A stretch of DNA of 64,000 nucleotides from assembly GCA_030141605.1 (NCBI GenBank), contig JAQGDQ010000242.1, positions 62,001 to 126,000 of the forward strand, read 5' to 3'. This DNA comes from Tubiluchus corallicola. Its lineage: Eukaryota; Priapulida; Priapulimorpha; Priapulimorphida; Tubiluchidae. The translations under genes were made by a program, and so were the position numbers. Under the pieces are notes generated by a model, which ran no database searches, had not been told where the DNA came from, and saw only the letters and a program-made list of their open reading frames with translations. Position 1 is the first letter of the stretch. Every line of letters begins with the position of its first letter. This document shows positions 11,301 through 26,300 of the stretch, one piece after another.

Positions 11301-14300
11301 ATTTTAGCAACTTTTTTACTTTACAAATGATAAAATCAAACTCAGTGAATTTGCATGGAGTTTTTGAATAGACTAAGCATCCAACATAAAAAGTCTTTAT
11401 TGGATTAAGCATGGCTAACAACAAAAACATACTGTATCAGTAATTTCAGGTAAGACAAATAATTGAGGTAAACAAAAAATCAGTTGCAACTACAAGAACT
11501 ATTTGTGACGAAAAAACAAGAACTATTGGTGACGGAAAAAGATTTTTAATTTACTACATATTTAAATGAGCAATTTTAAGCATACTTTGTCAACACCTCA
11601 CGATTATGTGAGTAAAGGTTTATCATGTGCAATCTATATTACATTAACTAAGACAATTGTGTGGATTATCTTACCACAGGTGATGGATGATCCCCATTTA
11701 AACTTTGACAGTACTGAGCTATTAGATGATGCTCATCTTCGCTGCAAAAAAATACAAAACAGAAACTTATTATAAAGCTGAAAAAACATTTGGAAAATGT
11801 TCCATTATGTTCCAAGTGTTTGAAAAGTTGGCATTATTATATCCTTGCAAAGTGACGTGATAGTACAACTACTATTATCATAACACTAAAACCATTGACT
11901 TTATCTTGACCACCTTCATTTACAAAACAAGGAACAAATACAGAAATATGTGTACAACGACGAATTGAAAATATACACCTTAGATATTTGTAACTTGCCT
12001 ATTCACGGCAAGCAGACGATATAAACGTTGGCATTTTTGGCACTTCTTTCGCTAAACAATGTGCAAATTATCTGATAAAAGCCAACGCGTGTGCAGAAAT
12101 GTGGCATCATGCGAAAGTCGTGTGCTGAAAGTGTTATGAAAAACAAAGAGGATCTACAAACATTTTACTATAAAGAAATCATTGGTAAAAACTTCAATTA
12201 GTCTTTAGTGATTTTAACAAGTGACATGCAAGTATATTAACATCAAAAAGTTTGTATTTCCTCCCAGACAGATTTTCAAATGTTTTAACGTGAATTTTCA
12301 AAGTTAGCCACCAATAAATATCTGTGGTCTCGGAAATTTCCCAATGCTTCCAGAAATCAGTCACTGCAGGACTGTTGTATAGCAGCTCAGCATACTTACG
12401 ATTCCGGTGTGGAAGAGCTCCGTGTCCGGTTGTGCTCCACCTCAGCTAGCCGACTAGCATATAATTCCATTCTCGAGTGCATCTCTTGCGAACCTGAAGC
12501 TGGCGTGTGCAGTGGACTCTCCATACTATCCCCTTCATCCACGGACTGCACCGGTAAATAACCGAGACGCGGATGCTTCTTGAAATAGCTTTTCGACCGG
12601 AACTTGTTCTTCATACACTTGGTAAGATCTCTTACATCACTTCCAGTTGTCGTCTACAACAATTATTATGCAGTCAGTAGAAGTGAATTCATCACCAGAA
12701 AAATAAATTAAAATGTCACGGCCAGAAATAACCAACAAATTGGATGTGGATTTAACTATGATTGAATGAAGCCGCAGTTATTACTAAATTTCTGAAACTG
12801 AAGTTGACTGAAAAATGGAAACATGACAAGTCAATGCTAAATTGGATTTAACACGGAACGTTATAAGTTAGACCAGATGGTCATTATAATTACAGCAAGC
12901 TTTAATTAACATTGACTGGACAATAGGTTAAGACAATGAACAAAAGATCTCTGGTACATTTCCAGCATTCAGTTGAGACTTTTTGCACTAATTTCTTTTT
13001 GGTTAACTTTAAATTGAAAACTAATAAGTGTGCATTTATTTTACCATTAATATTGCAATGGAAATTATAAAGAATTAAAGACAATGATCTTTGCATGATT
13101 TTAGTTGTACAAGACAATACTACATACTGCACTAATGTTGCAGGCACATTCGACTGATAAGAAAATGAACAAGAAATGTGAATTAGAATGAGTGAATAAA
13201 CTGACCATTTAAGCACTTAAATATTGATTATTAGCAAAATTTTAACTACTTACTGGAATGGCATACTCTTGTACTTGATGCGTTATCTTGTGATTTTTTG
13301 ATTTACGCCCAGAAAAGAAACAGTTTTGACACATGTCAAAATTGAAACATTTTAAGCACCGGTATCTAAAAACAGAAAAAGCTGCTTCATTTATTTGAAA
13401 TATGAATTGCAGCATATTTCCTAGAAAAGAAATCATAGAAATAAAGAAACGAGATCCTGATAATTTCGGTATCAAACTATCAAAAATTTTAAGCGTCTCC
13501 TTTTTTCTTCAAATCATTAACTGCAATGGGCAATAAAATGTTGTGAAATAACTCGCATTTGTTTATCAACATTTTAGGATTAACAGTCATAATCTAATTA
13601 ATAATACCAATCATATATTTCTCAGTAATTGTTCGTATGTCAAACACTTTTATAATTTACTCAAACTCTACATCAGGCATATTTTCCATAGACTAACACT
13701 TTTACCAGCTGCACGGTACCTGACTGCTATAAACTAGCTGAATATATTTGTGAAGTTTTTTTTGCAATTCACTAATAATATGTTGCCACAAATATAGTGA
13801 GGAAACAGACAAGACAAAAGTTAACAAAGTTGATTCTTTCATTTGGAACTTTTGTACTTTGCCTAATTATGCTAATCACAGTAACCAAAAACACACTTTA
13901 ATTTTGCAAATTTAGAAATTTACAACATAAGCTACTTTTAGCAGTGCTATTCAGGGCAAACGCTAAAGTAACTGCGCACCTGAAACCCACAATAGGGAAC
14001 ATCTTGCATATGTTGCACTTAGCTTGGTGTTTAGCACTCTCGGCAGCAGCTAAGCGGTGCAACACGGGCATCCAAACTGTCGACTGAGGTTCTTTCTTCA
14101 TCCACTGAAGAAAATCAGTAGCTTGAACTTCTGGTTTGTTGTCCGTCTGAAAAGACCGTTAGTAAAGCAATGATGACGAAAAATTAGGGAAGGATTATCC
14201 TATAGGCTAGCATAAACTGCACCCTAGGGCCCCTCAAGCTTGGGAGGCCTCAAGATTGGTAACATTTGGTAAAATATCTGTTTTTTTTCATTTTGGTTGT

Positions 14301-17300
14301 GTTAGAATATGCGCTAATTTGGTTGGTAATAAATTCAAAAATAGTGGTATTTCTTAAAGAACATTTTTATTGACAAACAAAAGATAGCTATTATAATTTA
14401 ATTCTAAAGAATTGGCAATACTTTATTTCAAACTATGTAAGAGCCACTAAAATATAACAGTAGTAAAAAATATTCAAGACGGCGAGATAATGTGGCTCCG
14501 TCTAAGAGGGACCCATAATGTCTTTAATCTAGGGACCCACAAAGGTTGTAATCCAGCCCTGGCAAAAATTAAATCGTTTAGTACTCATATGGAGTTAACA
14601 TAACTACAGTTGCAAAAAAACGTAATTTCAACTTACACTTTCGAAGCAGCTTCGAACACTTGGTTCAATGTTACTACCTCCAAATGCCGCAACTTCGCCC
14701 ATTTGCCTTGGTAACTGGATGTAATCGTGCAGTAGCAAACCGAGCTTTCTCTGATCAGCCATTCCGTTGGAATCAGCGATCAGTCGGAATATGTATCTAT
14801 GTTAGAGAATGACATAAGGACTCCAGCAAAAAACTACAGATAATGTAAAGAGCTTCAAGCCAGATCCATGCACAAATTATACAATTATTATATGCATCAT
14901 TACTTTTCAATTTTGAGAGGAAATATCCTCGAAAGCAAATGGCGAATTACTACAGCGATTAAAATATTAAGCAAATCGTAATTCTTTTGTTCATTTGTTA
15001 CTGTGTGAGAAGAAAATTGTCTCTGTAAATGCAAATTATGCCTAACTCTGATAAAGCTTTGAAGAAAACTGGTATCCTTTTATGCACAGCAATTGGCACA
15101 AATGTGTACTAATATATTTACAGAAGTCAAGAAACAGTTGAACTGTCTGTATGCCAGAGTACTCTTTGCTGGTGTTTAAACATTTGCTGCAGTATGTACT
15201 GAAAAAGTACGGAAGAAATGGTTTCCACACTTACGTAAATAAACAAATAAACATTTGCGCTTGAAAAAATGCTCTTTAAAGGGTTATAAAATTTTATACC
15301 ATAGAGAACTTGCTCAAATGCAGCTGATAATGGAAAGATTGCTGTTACAAGCTACTGAGAGACACAAGATTTGTACACCCATCATTCATAAGCATTGTTC
15401 TATCTTACTTTAAAATAATAAATAAAAACACTATAAAAGGGGGATCGTTTAGCAAGAGTAATGGAGAAAACTTACCTATATTTGTCTTCCAGATGACCGC
15501 TACACAGTAGAATGATTGCGACTTTAAAAGACAAAACTCTGACCTGACCCATTCTTCCCCTGTCAATAAATAAGCAGTTAGCTTTTGACTAAGTTAATAA
15601 AATAAAGTACTTGAAAATGAATTTATTTCCACTGTCACACAAGTATTTATTCAGCGAATGATTGTTTGATACGAGGAAGAACTAAAAGAGACTTACGAGT
15701 CGTAACAGTTGAGCAACCAGTTGAGGGTCAGATCAACGGATAGCGGAACATTTATAAAATTGGGATGGTCCTCGTCCACGTTTTCATAAATCGTTGACAA
15801 ACAAGTGACCATCTCATCACAGTTCATCACTTTGTCATTTTGAGCTCTTAAGCCGTGACGGTCGAATGCGGTAATGGCAAAGTTGATCTTTAACAAATGC
15901 ACTGAAAAATATACACAGTCATCAACCTTGAGTTGTTCAGTCAACAGCAAAACTTAAACAAGCTGCAAAAAATTGTGTTCCACACAAACAGTAAGATCTA
16001 TATATAAATGTTAATGACGTATACAATATTAAGTATGGACTGAGTGGCAGAGAGGTTTTATACCGCAAAAGTTGTCCCGTTGGCCGAGGAGAGCATGCAA
16101 GGAAAACAAACATGGTATGAAACCTGTATACTACAAAGAGGTGGCTTATGAGGTTCAACTATGTAAAAACAAAGAGTTATAAAATGTTTATACCTAAGTT
16201 TTCACTGCATCAACTTATATAGCTTCAAGTTCAGTATAAAAGAAGTACAGTAAATTTTTCAGTATAATAGACAAATGACATATTTTAACCAATGTGCATC
16301 TGAATTACAGCTATACCCAACCAGCAGCGCCAGACATACTTAACCGAAATACATAACAATTAACTAGTCAAAAATGGTTTGACCTTATTTACCATAGCTG
16401 TTTCGAAGAACAGTGCAATAGAAATCTTGTATTACTGTCATGCAGCGAAAGTATAACTTGTATTTTAGGCAGCCAGATGTGTAGACTTCTTCCTAATACT
16501 GGACAATAACTTGTTTAAAATAACAGCACTGACTTACACATTTTAATGGAGTATAAGAAAGCACCTGACCAGTAAAATGAACACAGAAAGTTAATAGAAT
16601 TTAGTGATTTCTACATGTTTTATACAATTATGCAAGACTTACAGCCGAGGTGCTTCTGTAACAAGCGAAGTTTCATGGCAGTGCGATACGCAGCAAACCT
16701 AACGTCATTCAAATCGGCTGTAAAAAACAAGTAGTTTCTTATAAAATTCAAACTTTACCTTCTGTGTCAATCTGTGCTATTTCAGACAATGGATGAGACA
16801 AGGTAAATGGATTAGTGTCTTCAAATATGCACAGTCAAATTAAAAAATGTTAATTTCGAACCAGTTGACAAATACAGCAAGTTGTTTATAGTAACATTTC
16901 TGATATGATATAACTTCAACTTGTCCTCAGATACGCCTAATGAACACCATGGAATTACTTTTGTAAAAAAGAGTGCCAAGAATCAATGTAACTGGATTAG
17001 TTTACACCTATTACTTATTTTGGAAAGTAGATATCTCTACTACAGCTGAAGCTAAAAAATCATTGACTTGAGAAAAAAGCAATAAATCAAACACACTAAC
17101 ACATCAAAGAAAATCTTTACTAGCAGATAATCGGCGGTCAAAAACTAATAAGCAATTTTAAGTATGGCGACCCACTTCAATTGATCTGCTAATAAAAACC
17201 GTCATCAAATTTCCACTGACATAAACTTGTCACATTTATGACTTTTATAGGGACATAGGACAAGATTTGTGTTGTGTCCGTGTCTTAAATACACAATTCT

Positions 17301-20300
17301 ACAGAAGTCAGTTTTAAATTCTCACATTAAAATACCAATGTCTAGATCCCTAAGGTGTCTATATTTAAGTGACTAAATACATTGCTTTTGATGTATATAC
17401 TTACCTAACTGCTGGTTGAACTCTGTCATTTTTGGATGGTCCCATTTTGTAGACTCGGTTGAATGACTGTAATAATAAAAAAATTGAAACTGATATTAAA
17501 AAATCTAACATAGTTGTAGTTTATCGAAGCAACCCTATTATGTTTCAACTGGACTTGCTTAAAAGATTCAAGACATTAAGATAAATCAGTAGGAACCAGA
17601 TTACGTGAAAAGAACAATAACCTGCACTAAAATTACACTCACATCTCAGTTTAGCGGATCCCGCTTATAGGGATATCGGAAGAATCGGACAAATTTTGGA
17701 CTGTTAAAATGTTCCGCATACTACGGAACAGTCCGTTGTTTTGTGAGATGACCGCTAGTTGGCGAACCATCACTTTGTTTACATCATTACATCTGTGTAA
17801 CTAAGGAGCGTGCAACGACTGTACTTAAACGTGATTGTTTCTACGTGTATTATAGTATGTATTATATTATTTTATCACAAAAGTATCTTATTAGTATTTT
17901 ATTTAAGCATGTGCAGAGTTATTTGAGTCAACTGCAGACAGTTTGGCATACTTTTGCACAGAAACGGCCTGTACTAGATGTGTTTTGAGACAATAACGCG
18001 ATTGATATTACATTACCGTGAGTCTAATACACGATGCCTACTGTATTAGCTTAGAATGGGTAAATACAGACAATCAGCAAATTCGGACTGACATCTCCAC
18101 GCCTTTGTCAGGCAAACCGAGATTTTTGGGTCACAGGAGTCTTAAATTTCGAATTAATTAGCAAGTCATCTTTAGTTGATACCTTAGAGTGTTTTGATCA
18201 GGATACACAACTAATTGCTTCAAATGCCTTATACAGTAATTAATGGATTGTTACAAGCCAATATCTTAGAATGTGAACTCGGGTAGTATTGCGCAAACAG
18301 TTTTCTTTGCCACGTGATTTCGAAGGTTGCACCGTTTGATTGTAAAATGACAAACAAAAAAATTCAATTTAAACTTACTTTATGAAGTAAGGCACTTTAC
18401 TCGCGGTAACTCTTCTTTCCCATGGACTATCCACAGTGACTAAATTAACAAGAAATCACAAATCTTGGTATTAAAGATCTGCCACGTAAAAATTAAGTCG
18501 ACATTAAAATTAGAGGCAAAAATTAAACTTTCATTGCATAAAATGATGCTAATTTGATGAAGATTGGAAAAACAAACTGACAAATAAAAATTACAAACTG
18601 TCCAGGTTTACGAGAAATATGAATCAGCCGACGAGATACAGACAATCATTCTGTAAACAGCTGTTATGCTCAACACACGCTAAACATTTTTCAACAGGCA
18701 AACCTGAAAAATCAAGATAATTTAAAAAAGGAAAAATACCATTTAAGAAAGACTGGGGAGAGCTTCCCTGGTCATCAGCAGATAGTTCTTGTACATGCTG
18801 GACACGGTCATCCGTGCTCACTTGTAACACGTTCCACCTAGCGTTTAGTTCGTCCACTTTCTGCACTGTAGGCGTGGACAATTGCACGCCATCGCTGGCT
18901 AGGTCGCCGGCCTGACCATTCATTTCGTCCACTTGTTCCCTGATTGGTGCTATAGTATTTCTAAATTTCTGTAACACGAAATAATGACAATTAATAGCTA
19001 AAACAGAAAATATAAAATAAGACAAAAAAGATGGGAGAAAGAACGTGTTAAGACAGTATTTTGTAGTGTAGCAAGTAAGAGTGTTACAAGTAGTGTATGG
19101 AAAAGGTACATCTCATCTACATTTAATATGTTAGCATTTAGGTGTTTCATTCCTCGAGGATATAGGTAGTCGTCAACTTACGACGTATGTAACCTATGAA
19201 TGCTCGACTTTACGACCAGAGCCCAAGTTAACTAACTAATTACTCAAGACTAACTATAACTCTCATTTCCTATTCTATTCTATCAAAAAGTCCATTTCTA
19301 TCCTAGAAATGAACTTTTTAAGAGTTCTAATTTGCACATCAAATCTATTTTAGAGTGTGATACTTATATTCATTCTACTCTGCATACGAAATGTAGATCA
19401 ATTCTATTCCATAGACCTAACGATTTTACTACTTGAATTTATAAGTTTTAATCAATATGTTTATTGATTGTGTGTTAATGTAAACATTAACTGATAATCA
19501 TATAAATGTAATGATAGTCATATAATCATGTGCTTGTATATTATGCGTTTGTGTCCGATTAATTTAACCTTTATATTTAGTAATTAGATTTTAGTTAAGG
19601 CAATTTTAATTTCACGGATTTTATGTAATGTATTTTATATGGACTGTTCTTGTCTGAAATAAAATTATAATCACTCAATCAATCTATCTATTTTTTCAAC
19701 AAACAAACTTTAAATCACAAGCTATTACGAAATTCATCCACAGGTGTGCCACCATACTCAGTGCGTGTACACACAACCTAGTATGTCTTGCATGTAGGGT
19801 TACTGCTTGAACGTACGAGTCCGACTTGTGTCAAAGTTGTACGACTAATCCGGTGGAACCAAATGTCATTGTAAGTCAACGACTACCTATGTTTTGAATT
19901 TGATAGTATTCTTCAAGGTACAACTACAGTGTTAATAGAACACCTCAAACTTAATTATATTAATGATTGAATTAATCATAGAATCTCAGCCTTACTACTT
20001 AGCAACATAAAAACATTTTTACATGGTTTATTTCGGAAGTACTATTTCCATGCAGTAATCACTGGTTACAACACGCATCAGTGTATGGTAAATTTTACGT
20101 TACACAAACTTGCATTATCTACTATGCAAAGACCCAATTATTCTGTTACTATTTATACAACACTGTTTCAGTACCAACAGATATTTCTTCCAAAAGTAGT
20201 ATTAATTATTGAAAGAATAATTTTTGGCTATAAATAATAGCGTTGCAACAATAACGATACCCTAATTTCTTCTAATTTTTCAGGCACTTGATCAGCACTA

Positions 20301-23300
20301 ATTTCTTGGATGGGTTCCCACTTTGCTTTCTGTCTCTCGGCGTTTTCAAGTTTTGCGTCCAAGTCTTTCATGGCTTTCTGATGACGGATGAGTTTCTGAA
20401 ACGACATGACAATTTACTAATGATGGTGACGACGACGACGATGATAATGAGGGTAGTGACGAGCAGAATTAACGGTGGATCACCTCAAATGCAATGTTAT
20501 AAACATTTCGATATTTGCATAAAGATGGGTTCATTCTGAACTTACCGTCAATATGTCATCGAGCAGTAACTGCCAATCATCAGCGTCCTTGTCCAAATCC
20601 TTCCAAACCTTGTCCAACTCTTGTACGTTGTGACCAATCTTCTGAGCTATCTCCTGGGCCTGGTCTTCTGGCGATTTGGGAGACGAAGGTTCTTCTGTAA
20701 AAATGTATTGACATAAATTTTACGAATTTTCCGGGTGTAAAAAGTAACGGCAACGATCGGACAAAATGTCATTGCAGTAGACACATAGAATGAGCTTTAG
20801 GTGTTACGTGCACTCAACATAAACTTGAATATAGCAAAAGTAAAATAACAGCTTAAACACAAAAACCAGCATCACTCAAAACCATTTTTAAGTTAATATG
20901 AAACTTTGTTAAAAGTATACAGTTAAACCCCATTATAATGCTAACCTCACTTAACACCCAGATTTTTGGCAAAACAAAATATATCTACATTTGTATAAAC
21001 ATATACGTATGAATGCACCTGATCATAATGCCAAACTCGCTTAATGTCAACGTTTTCTAGAGTTTCAAAGTAGGCAGTATAAAGAGGTTCGGCTGTAATG
21101 GATCACTCTAAGACCATATTTTTGTCATTAAGAATTAATCACAAACCATTCAAAAACCATTTAGTACTTGAAAACAATACAGGTATTTTGTTTACAAATT
21201 GCAATTACGACACGATCCAAGCCACAACACCAGATACAAAAATGGATACATACCATCGTCGGGACTCTCCCGCTGTTGGTTCACCACATCATCGAGATCG
21301 TCCAGGTATTTGCGACCAGTGGTCAGTGTTTGAGTTATTACCGGACGCTTTTCTTCTATCTTCTTACACAGTGCTCGATGGTTGTCCACCTTTGATGAAA
21401 ATATCAGTTTCATTGCAATTAATGAATAAGAATGATCTAGTGCAAAGCAGTGCAAAAGAAGTGCAAGTGTGTGGGTATCGACTAACATATAATATATGCC
21501 AGGGTGCACCACTGACTCACCATGCCAGTGTGCACCACTGACTCACCATGCCAGTGCACACCACTGACTGACCAAAAATATTAAATCTTATTGACAAGAT
21601 ACAATAATTTATGCTTTCGCTTAATTAGCGAAGGGCATTCTATGAATGGTGTGATTATTTTTTCAAACTTGTTTCAAACGATTTAAAATTAGAATTGCTA
21701 GACTTAGCGGTCATCACAGGAATTCAAATTTTCAGTATTATACACTGTTATTATTAATACAAACTCTATGCACAATAAGACAGTATGCAGCTGATGCAAA
21801 TTTTAAAGATGATTTTTTTTAGCTTTATGTAACAAAAGGGTTTTCTTGTGCTTTAAATAAAACCTCAGACCAGCACAGGCATAGCCTTCCACAATATTTC
21901 TCTACTGGAGTTAACTTAGTGCCCGCTTAGGACAGACCATGCATATACTTGTATGACCCTCACCTGCTTCTGAACTTCAGGGATACTTCCTTTGGCTGGT
22001 TTTTCACTATTCAGTATTCGCTGTCGATCGTTAACCCACTGTATAAGATCTTGTAGATTTTCGGTAACTTTTCTCCATTGATCTGCATTTGTTTCAAGAG
22101 CCGCCCTAAAAACATTAAAAAAGAGTTGACAAAAATTTCTTTAATCATGTTGAACATTAAAGTCTTGAGTTCTCTAGATGTTATAGTGACAAAGTCAGTT
22201 TCCAAGTCAGAAAGTTTCTAAACATTGCCAAGTTTCTAAATAATGCTATAGGATACATTACAGCGACAACTTGCACATAATTTAATAATTTTGGCTTACC
22301 TGATGGCAAGTGACTGTGTGCGCAGGTTGTCCCATCTCTTGTTCATTTCATCCATCTTGCGTTGCAGCATCTGTGCATCATCCCGAGCATCCATCCCGTG
22401 CACGAGGCGCTTACCTGTGTCACCGAGCGACTGGTAAACATTACGATGATTATCTATTTCCGATTGCAAATCCTGCAGAAAAATAACGTAACTCTTTATT
22501 TATTCAAACTCAGTGAAACCTGTTGCCTTCTTCCACTGGAACTGGTAGATACATCAGTTTGAATTTGAATCGGTATGGAAATAAAGTTTTTCTGTACACT
22601 TATTTAGGACTAGAGAAAGTGTTTCCTTTCTCACAGATGTTATAGTTCTTAACATCTACCTGTCTAGCTGACATGAAAATGAAATTATCATTGAACACCC
22701 ATCCACTTATAAACCAGATCAAACTTTGTGAACTACATGCCTACCTGGAGTGCATGCAAAACCAACATTGTGATGTCAATGATTAAGCGTCTTAGCAGAA
22801 ATAACAAGCCTTAATTCATAATGTCATAATGTGAATTCACAACTATGTTTGTGGAATTGTGCACTTTGGTTTACCGGATTTTTTAATTTCTGATGTCTCA
22901 ATGCACAAGTATATTAGAATATAGATATGGTACGTTTTTACATTATTTAATAGTACTGTTGTATAAGCCAATAAAGAAAAGTTCGCCTTCTGAAAGTTAA
23001 TATATATGTAATTAGTCACTACGGCTCTCAAGTAATTGAAGGGGTTTCACTTAGTGGGCAGCAATTTACTGATTACTGGTTGATTTTCAGATCAGAAAGC
23101 TTAGCGCACAGGTTAATGGGTTCTAATCAAATATGTATTACCATGAAGCCATTTAAGGTGAATAAATAGGTGAGGCAGGTAGTTAATTACGGTACCGATT
23201 TCATTAGCGAAATTCAATGTAACCCGATGACAGAAAAGCCGGAGGCATAAGGTACTTAAATAAAATGTTTTATGAAATAAGTACACCTAATAAAAAAAGT

Positions 23301-26300
23301 TAAGCATAATTCGTAATTTATTATCCACTTCAGAATCATTTTACATTACAACCTGCATTACCACATTAGTTACAATAATTGTAACAAAATTATATTGATA
23401 TGCTATTATGTGGTGTAGTTAAGAAAAAATACAAATATAGTTACAATAATTGTAAAAGAACTATAATAATAAAGTTATTAAACTACATAATAGTTTATCA
23501 ACCAGAAATGTACGCTGCATAATGGTCAAGAAGCAAAGCTTGTGAACCCACCATGAAAAGTGAAAAAAAAACTGCTTAGAGACAGAATTATAGAAAAACA
23601 GAAAATAGTAGTGATAAAGATGCAGAGTAAAGATGGAGAAAAAGAGAAAAGAAATGAAATGGAAAGGAGTTCAGCAGAAAGTGTGACGCAAAGTATGAAA
23701 ATATGAACTGTAAAATAACGAGTCGCGGGACGTACTGTGACTATCAGTACTTCACGGAAAAACCCAAAGAATGCATTATAAGCAGGATTTGAGTAGAAGA
23801 GATTTCATATATTTTTTAAAGACATATGATGTTCGATGCATTGTAATATAAATTGATATTTTATTCTATAATTTGGAGCGGTAAATATTACAAAGTCTCT
23901 GGCAACATTGGTCGTACAAAATGAAATATCATACTCATTAAATCTGGTAAGGTGATATCAATGATTACGTACGACAGGATTTATGACATTGATGTTGAAC
24001 AGAAATTCTACTTTAATAATAATTCTGTTAAGTAATTTCAAGCAGGGCTGATATCGGTGCTTTCGCAGTACTACATCAACACGTGAACTGTCAATATCAT
24101 CAAATTTTAATCATAGACTGTCTGGCGTGCGTTTATTGCAATACTGCAAATTTAATAGGTTTACGTAACAGGCTAATGTGCATTTTAATAAGTTAGTATA
24201 AGCGATAAACTTTCTGTTGGTGTTCTCTCTGAGTACACTATTCGTTTTTATGTTCTCATCTTGTTTGTAAAATTATAACATACATGAGGCTGAAATAAAA
24301 TAAAAAACAACTAAATTATTGTTTAATAGTTTGTAAAGTAGATTTCAGCAGTATAAAATGTTTATTTCGACAAATCTTCATGTTCAAAAATTAAATAATT
24401 TATAACATGCATGTATTATTCTAAAATGTGTCAGGAAGAAACACGTTATAATTATGTTCTCATATTATGAGAAAAATGAACGAAACCCAAGATAAACGAC
24501 AGACCTGCAAAGGAAGGAATAAATCATCATGCATGACTGAGCGACGAACTTCAACCATCTCTCACCTGTATGCATTTTTCAAGTAACCGACAAAACTCTT
24601 CGTGATTCGGTGTGCCGAAAATTCGAACTTTCATCCGTAAACACGAGTTCGGAACCCGTTCGGCGGAACGGTGACGCGATGTGGAACCTGTTCCCATTGA
24701 TGATGACACCAGTAGGACGTACATAATCTTGCACAAGCATTTAGATTTCAAGCGTGAGACATACCACTCCCCGAAACTGGGATCAGCAAACAGGTGTGTG
24801 CAGAAATCTACCTCGGTTCAGCAGCATTTCAGGCATCAGAACAAATTTCAACTGACACTGGATTAGAATAAAACACGCACCATATGCCAAGCACTCGCTA
24901 CAATGCGCTAATTAACCTAAACTCTCTTATCAGTTACGATAAGAGCTTCACGAAGGAAGAAGAGAGCGTACCATCACACCGAGTCGTCAACTCAACATTT
25001 AACAAGCTGGCTGCTGCAGCCTTACGAAAGACTTAATTAAGCACAGTCGCGCAAGCAATAATTTTACCCACAGCGCACTGGGAGGCTGCGATATTTACCA
25101 ATTAAGCCAACCAGATTTACTATACAGAGACGTATAATAATGTTTAGTAACCTAGATATAGGAATGTGCACCACAATGGCCCACGCGAACTAAACTATTT
25201 TTTCGTTTGTTTTTTCACGCTCACTACAAAAGCAAATTAGATGGACAAACTGCTGCACAGCGGAGTAAGCAAACATGCAGTTATAAAGGACAAATTAACA
25301 CAACAGCGAAATGTGATACACAAATCACAGTCAGACTAACAATGCTCATTAGAATACTTAAAGCTAGTCCCCAGCGCATAAACATACAGTACATTTGATT
25401 TTGTCATAAATCTGACATTGAACGCTCAGCCAAGGTTAACTGCCCGCTATTTTTTCAAATACACTTGTACGACTCAAACAAGAATCTGTGTGCGCGTTTT
25501 TTAATTTCTTCTTTTATTCTTCGATTTTTGCACTTTTTACTTACGATTACTTATATAAAAGCCTAATCTGATGATAACGATGACGACAAAGATGATAATG
25601 AAGACGAAGTCTGTTAATAGCTGCCAACAATGCAGGCAGGTGAAGAAGAATAACTTTACTACGCATTCATTAATAGTTATAATTACTGGGAAGAGTCAGT
25701 GGAATACTCTGTCTACTCAATGAAATACCATTTTTTTATACAAATCACCCCGCCAAAGCCAGTGGCCACTCCACAAAAAGTAAAAAGTGAAAAAAAAACG
25801 AAATATAATTTTCGACAGGTCAAAAAAATGGAATCCTCAAAACTCTAAAACTAGTTCGATAGTAACTTGAGATGATTCCTAAAGAAAGTGAAATTATAAT
25901 TAACATGGAAAGAATTTCCGATAAAGAATTCCAAAAAGAAGAAGCCCAAGTTAGGTTCATATGGGGCTGCACCTAAGCATTTCAAGGCAAAATGAGCAAA
26001 ACAAGGAGTGTCAGTGAGAGCACCTTCCACAAATGCCACAAAAGAGCACAAAAGTCAGGCTTCGAAACGCAACAGATTACAGGGTTGACTCCAGACCAGA
26101 TCCAATACAAGTGTGCAATTTTGAAATGGTCTAGGTCACACAGTGAGGCACCATATCAGAAGTTACTACAGTACACAATGAATTTTGAATACACACGTGG
26201 TGTAAACAGAAGTACTAACAGGAATGTCTTTTTTACAGTAGGGTTACATTCATCCCACTTTTTTCTTTCTCCCACCTAAGATCAGAACACAAAATCGCTA

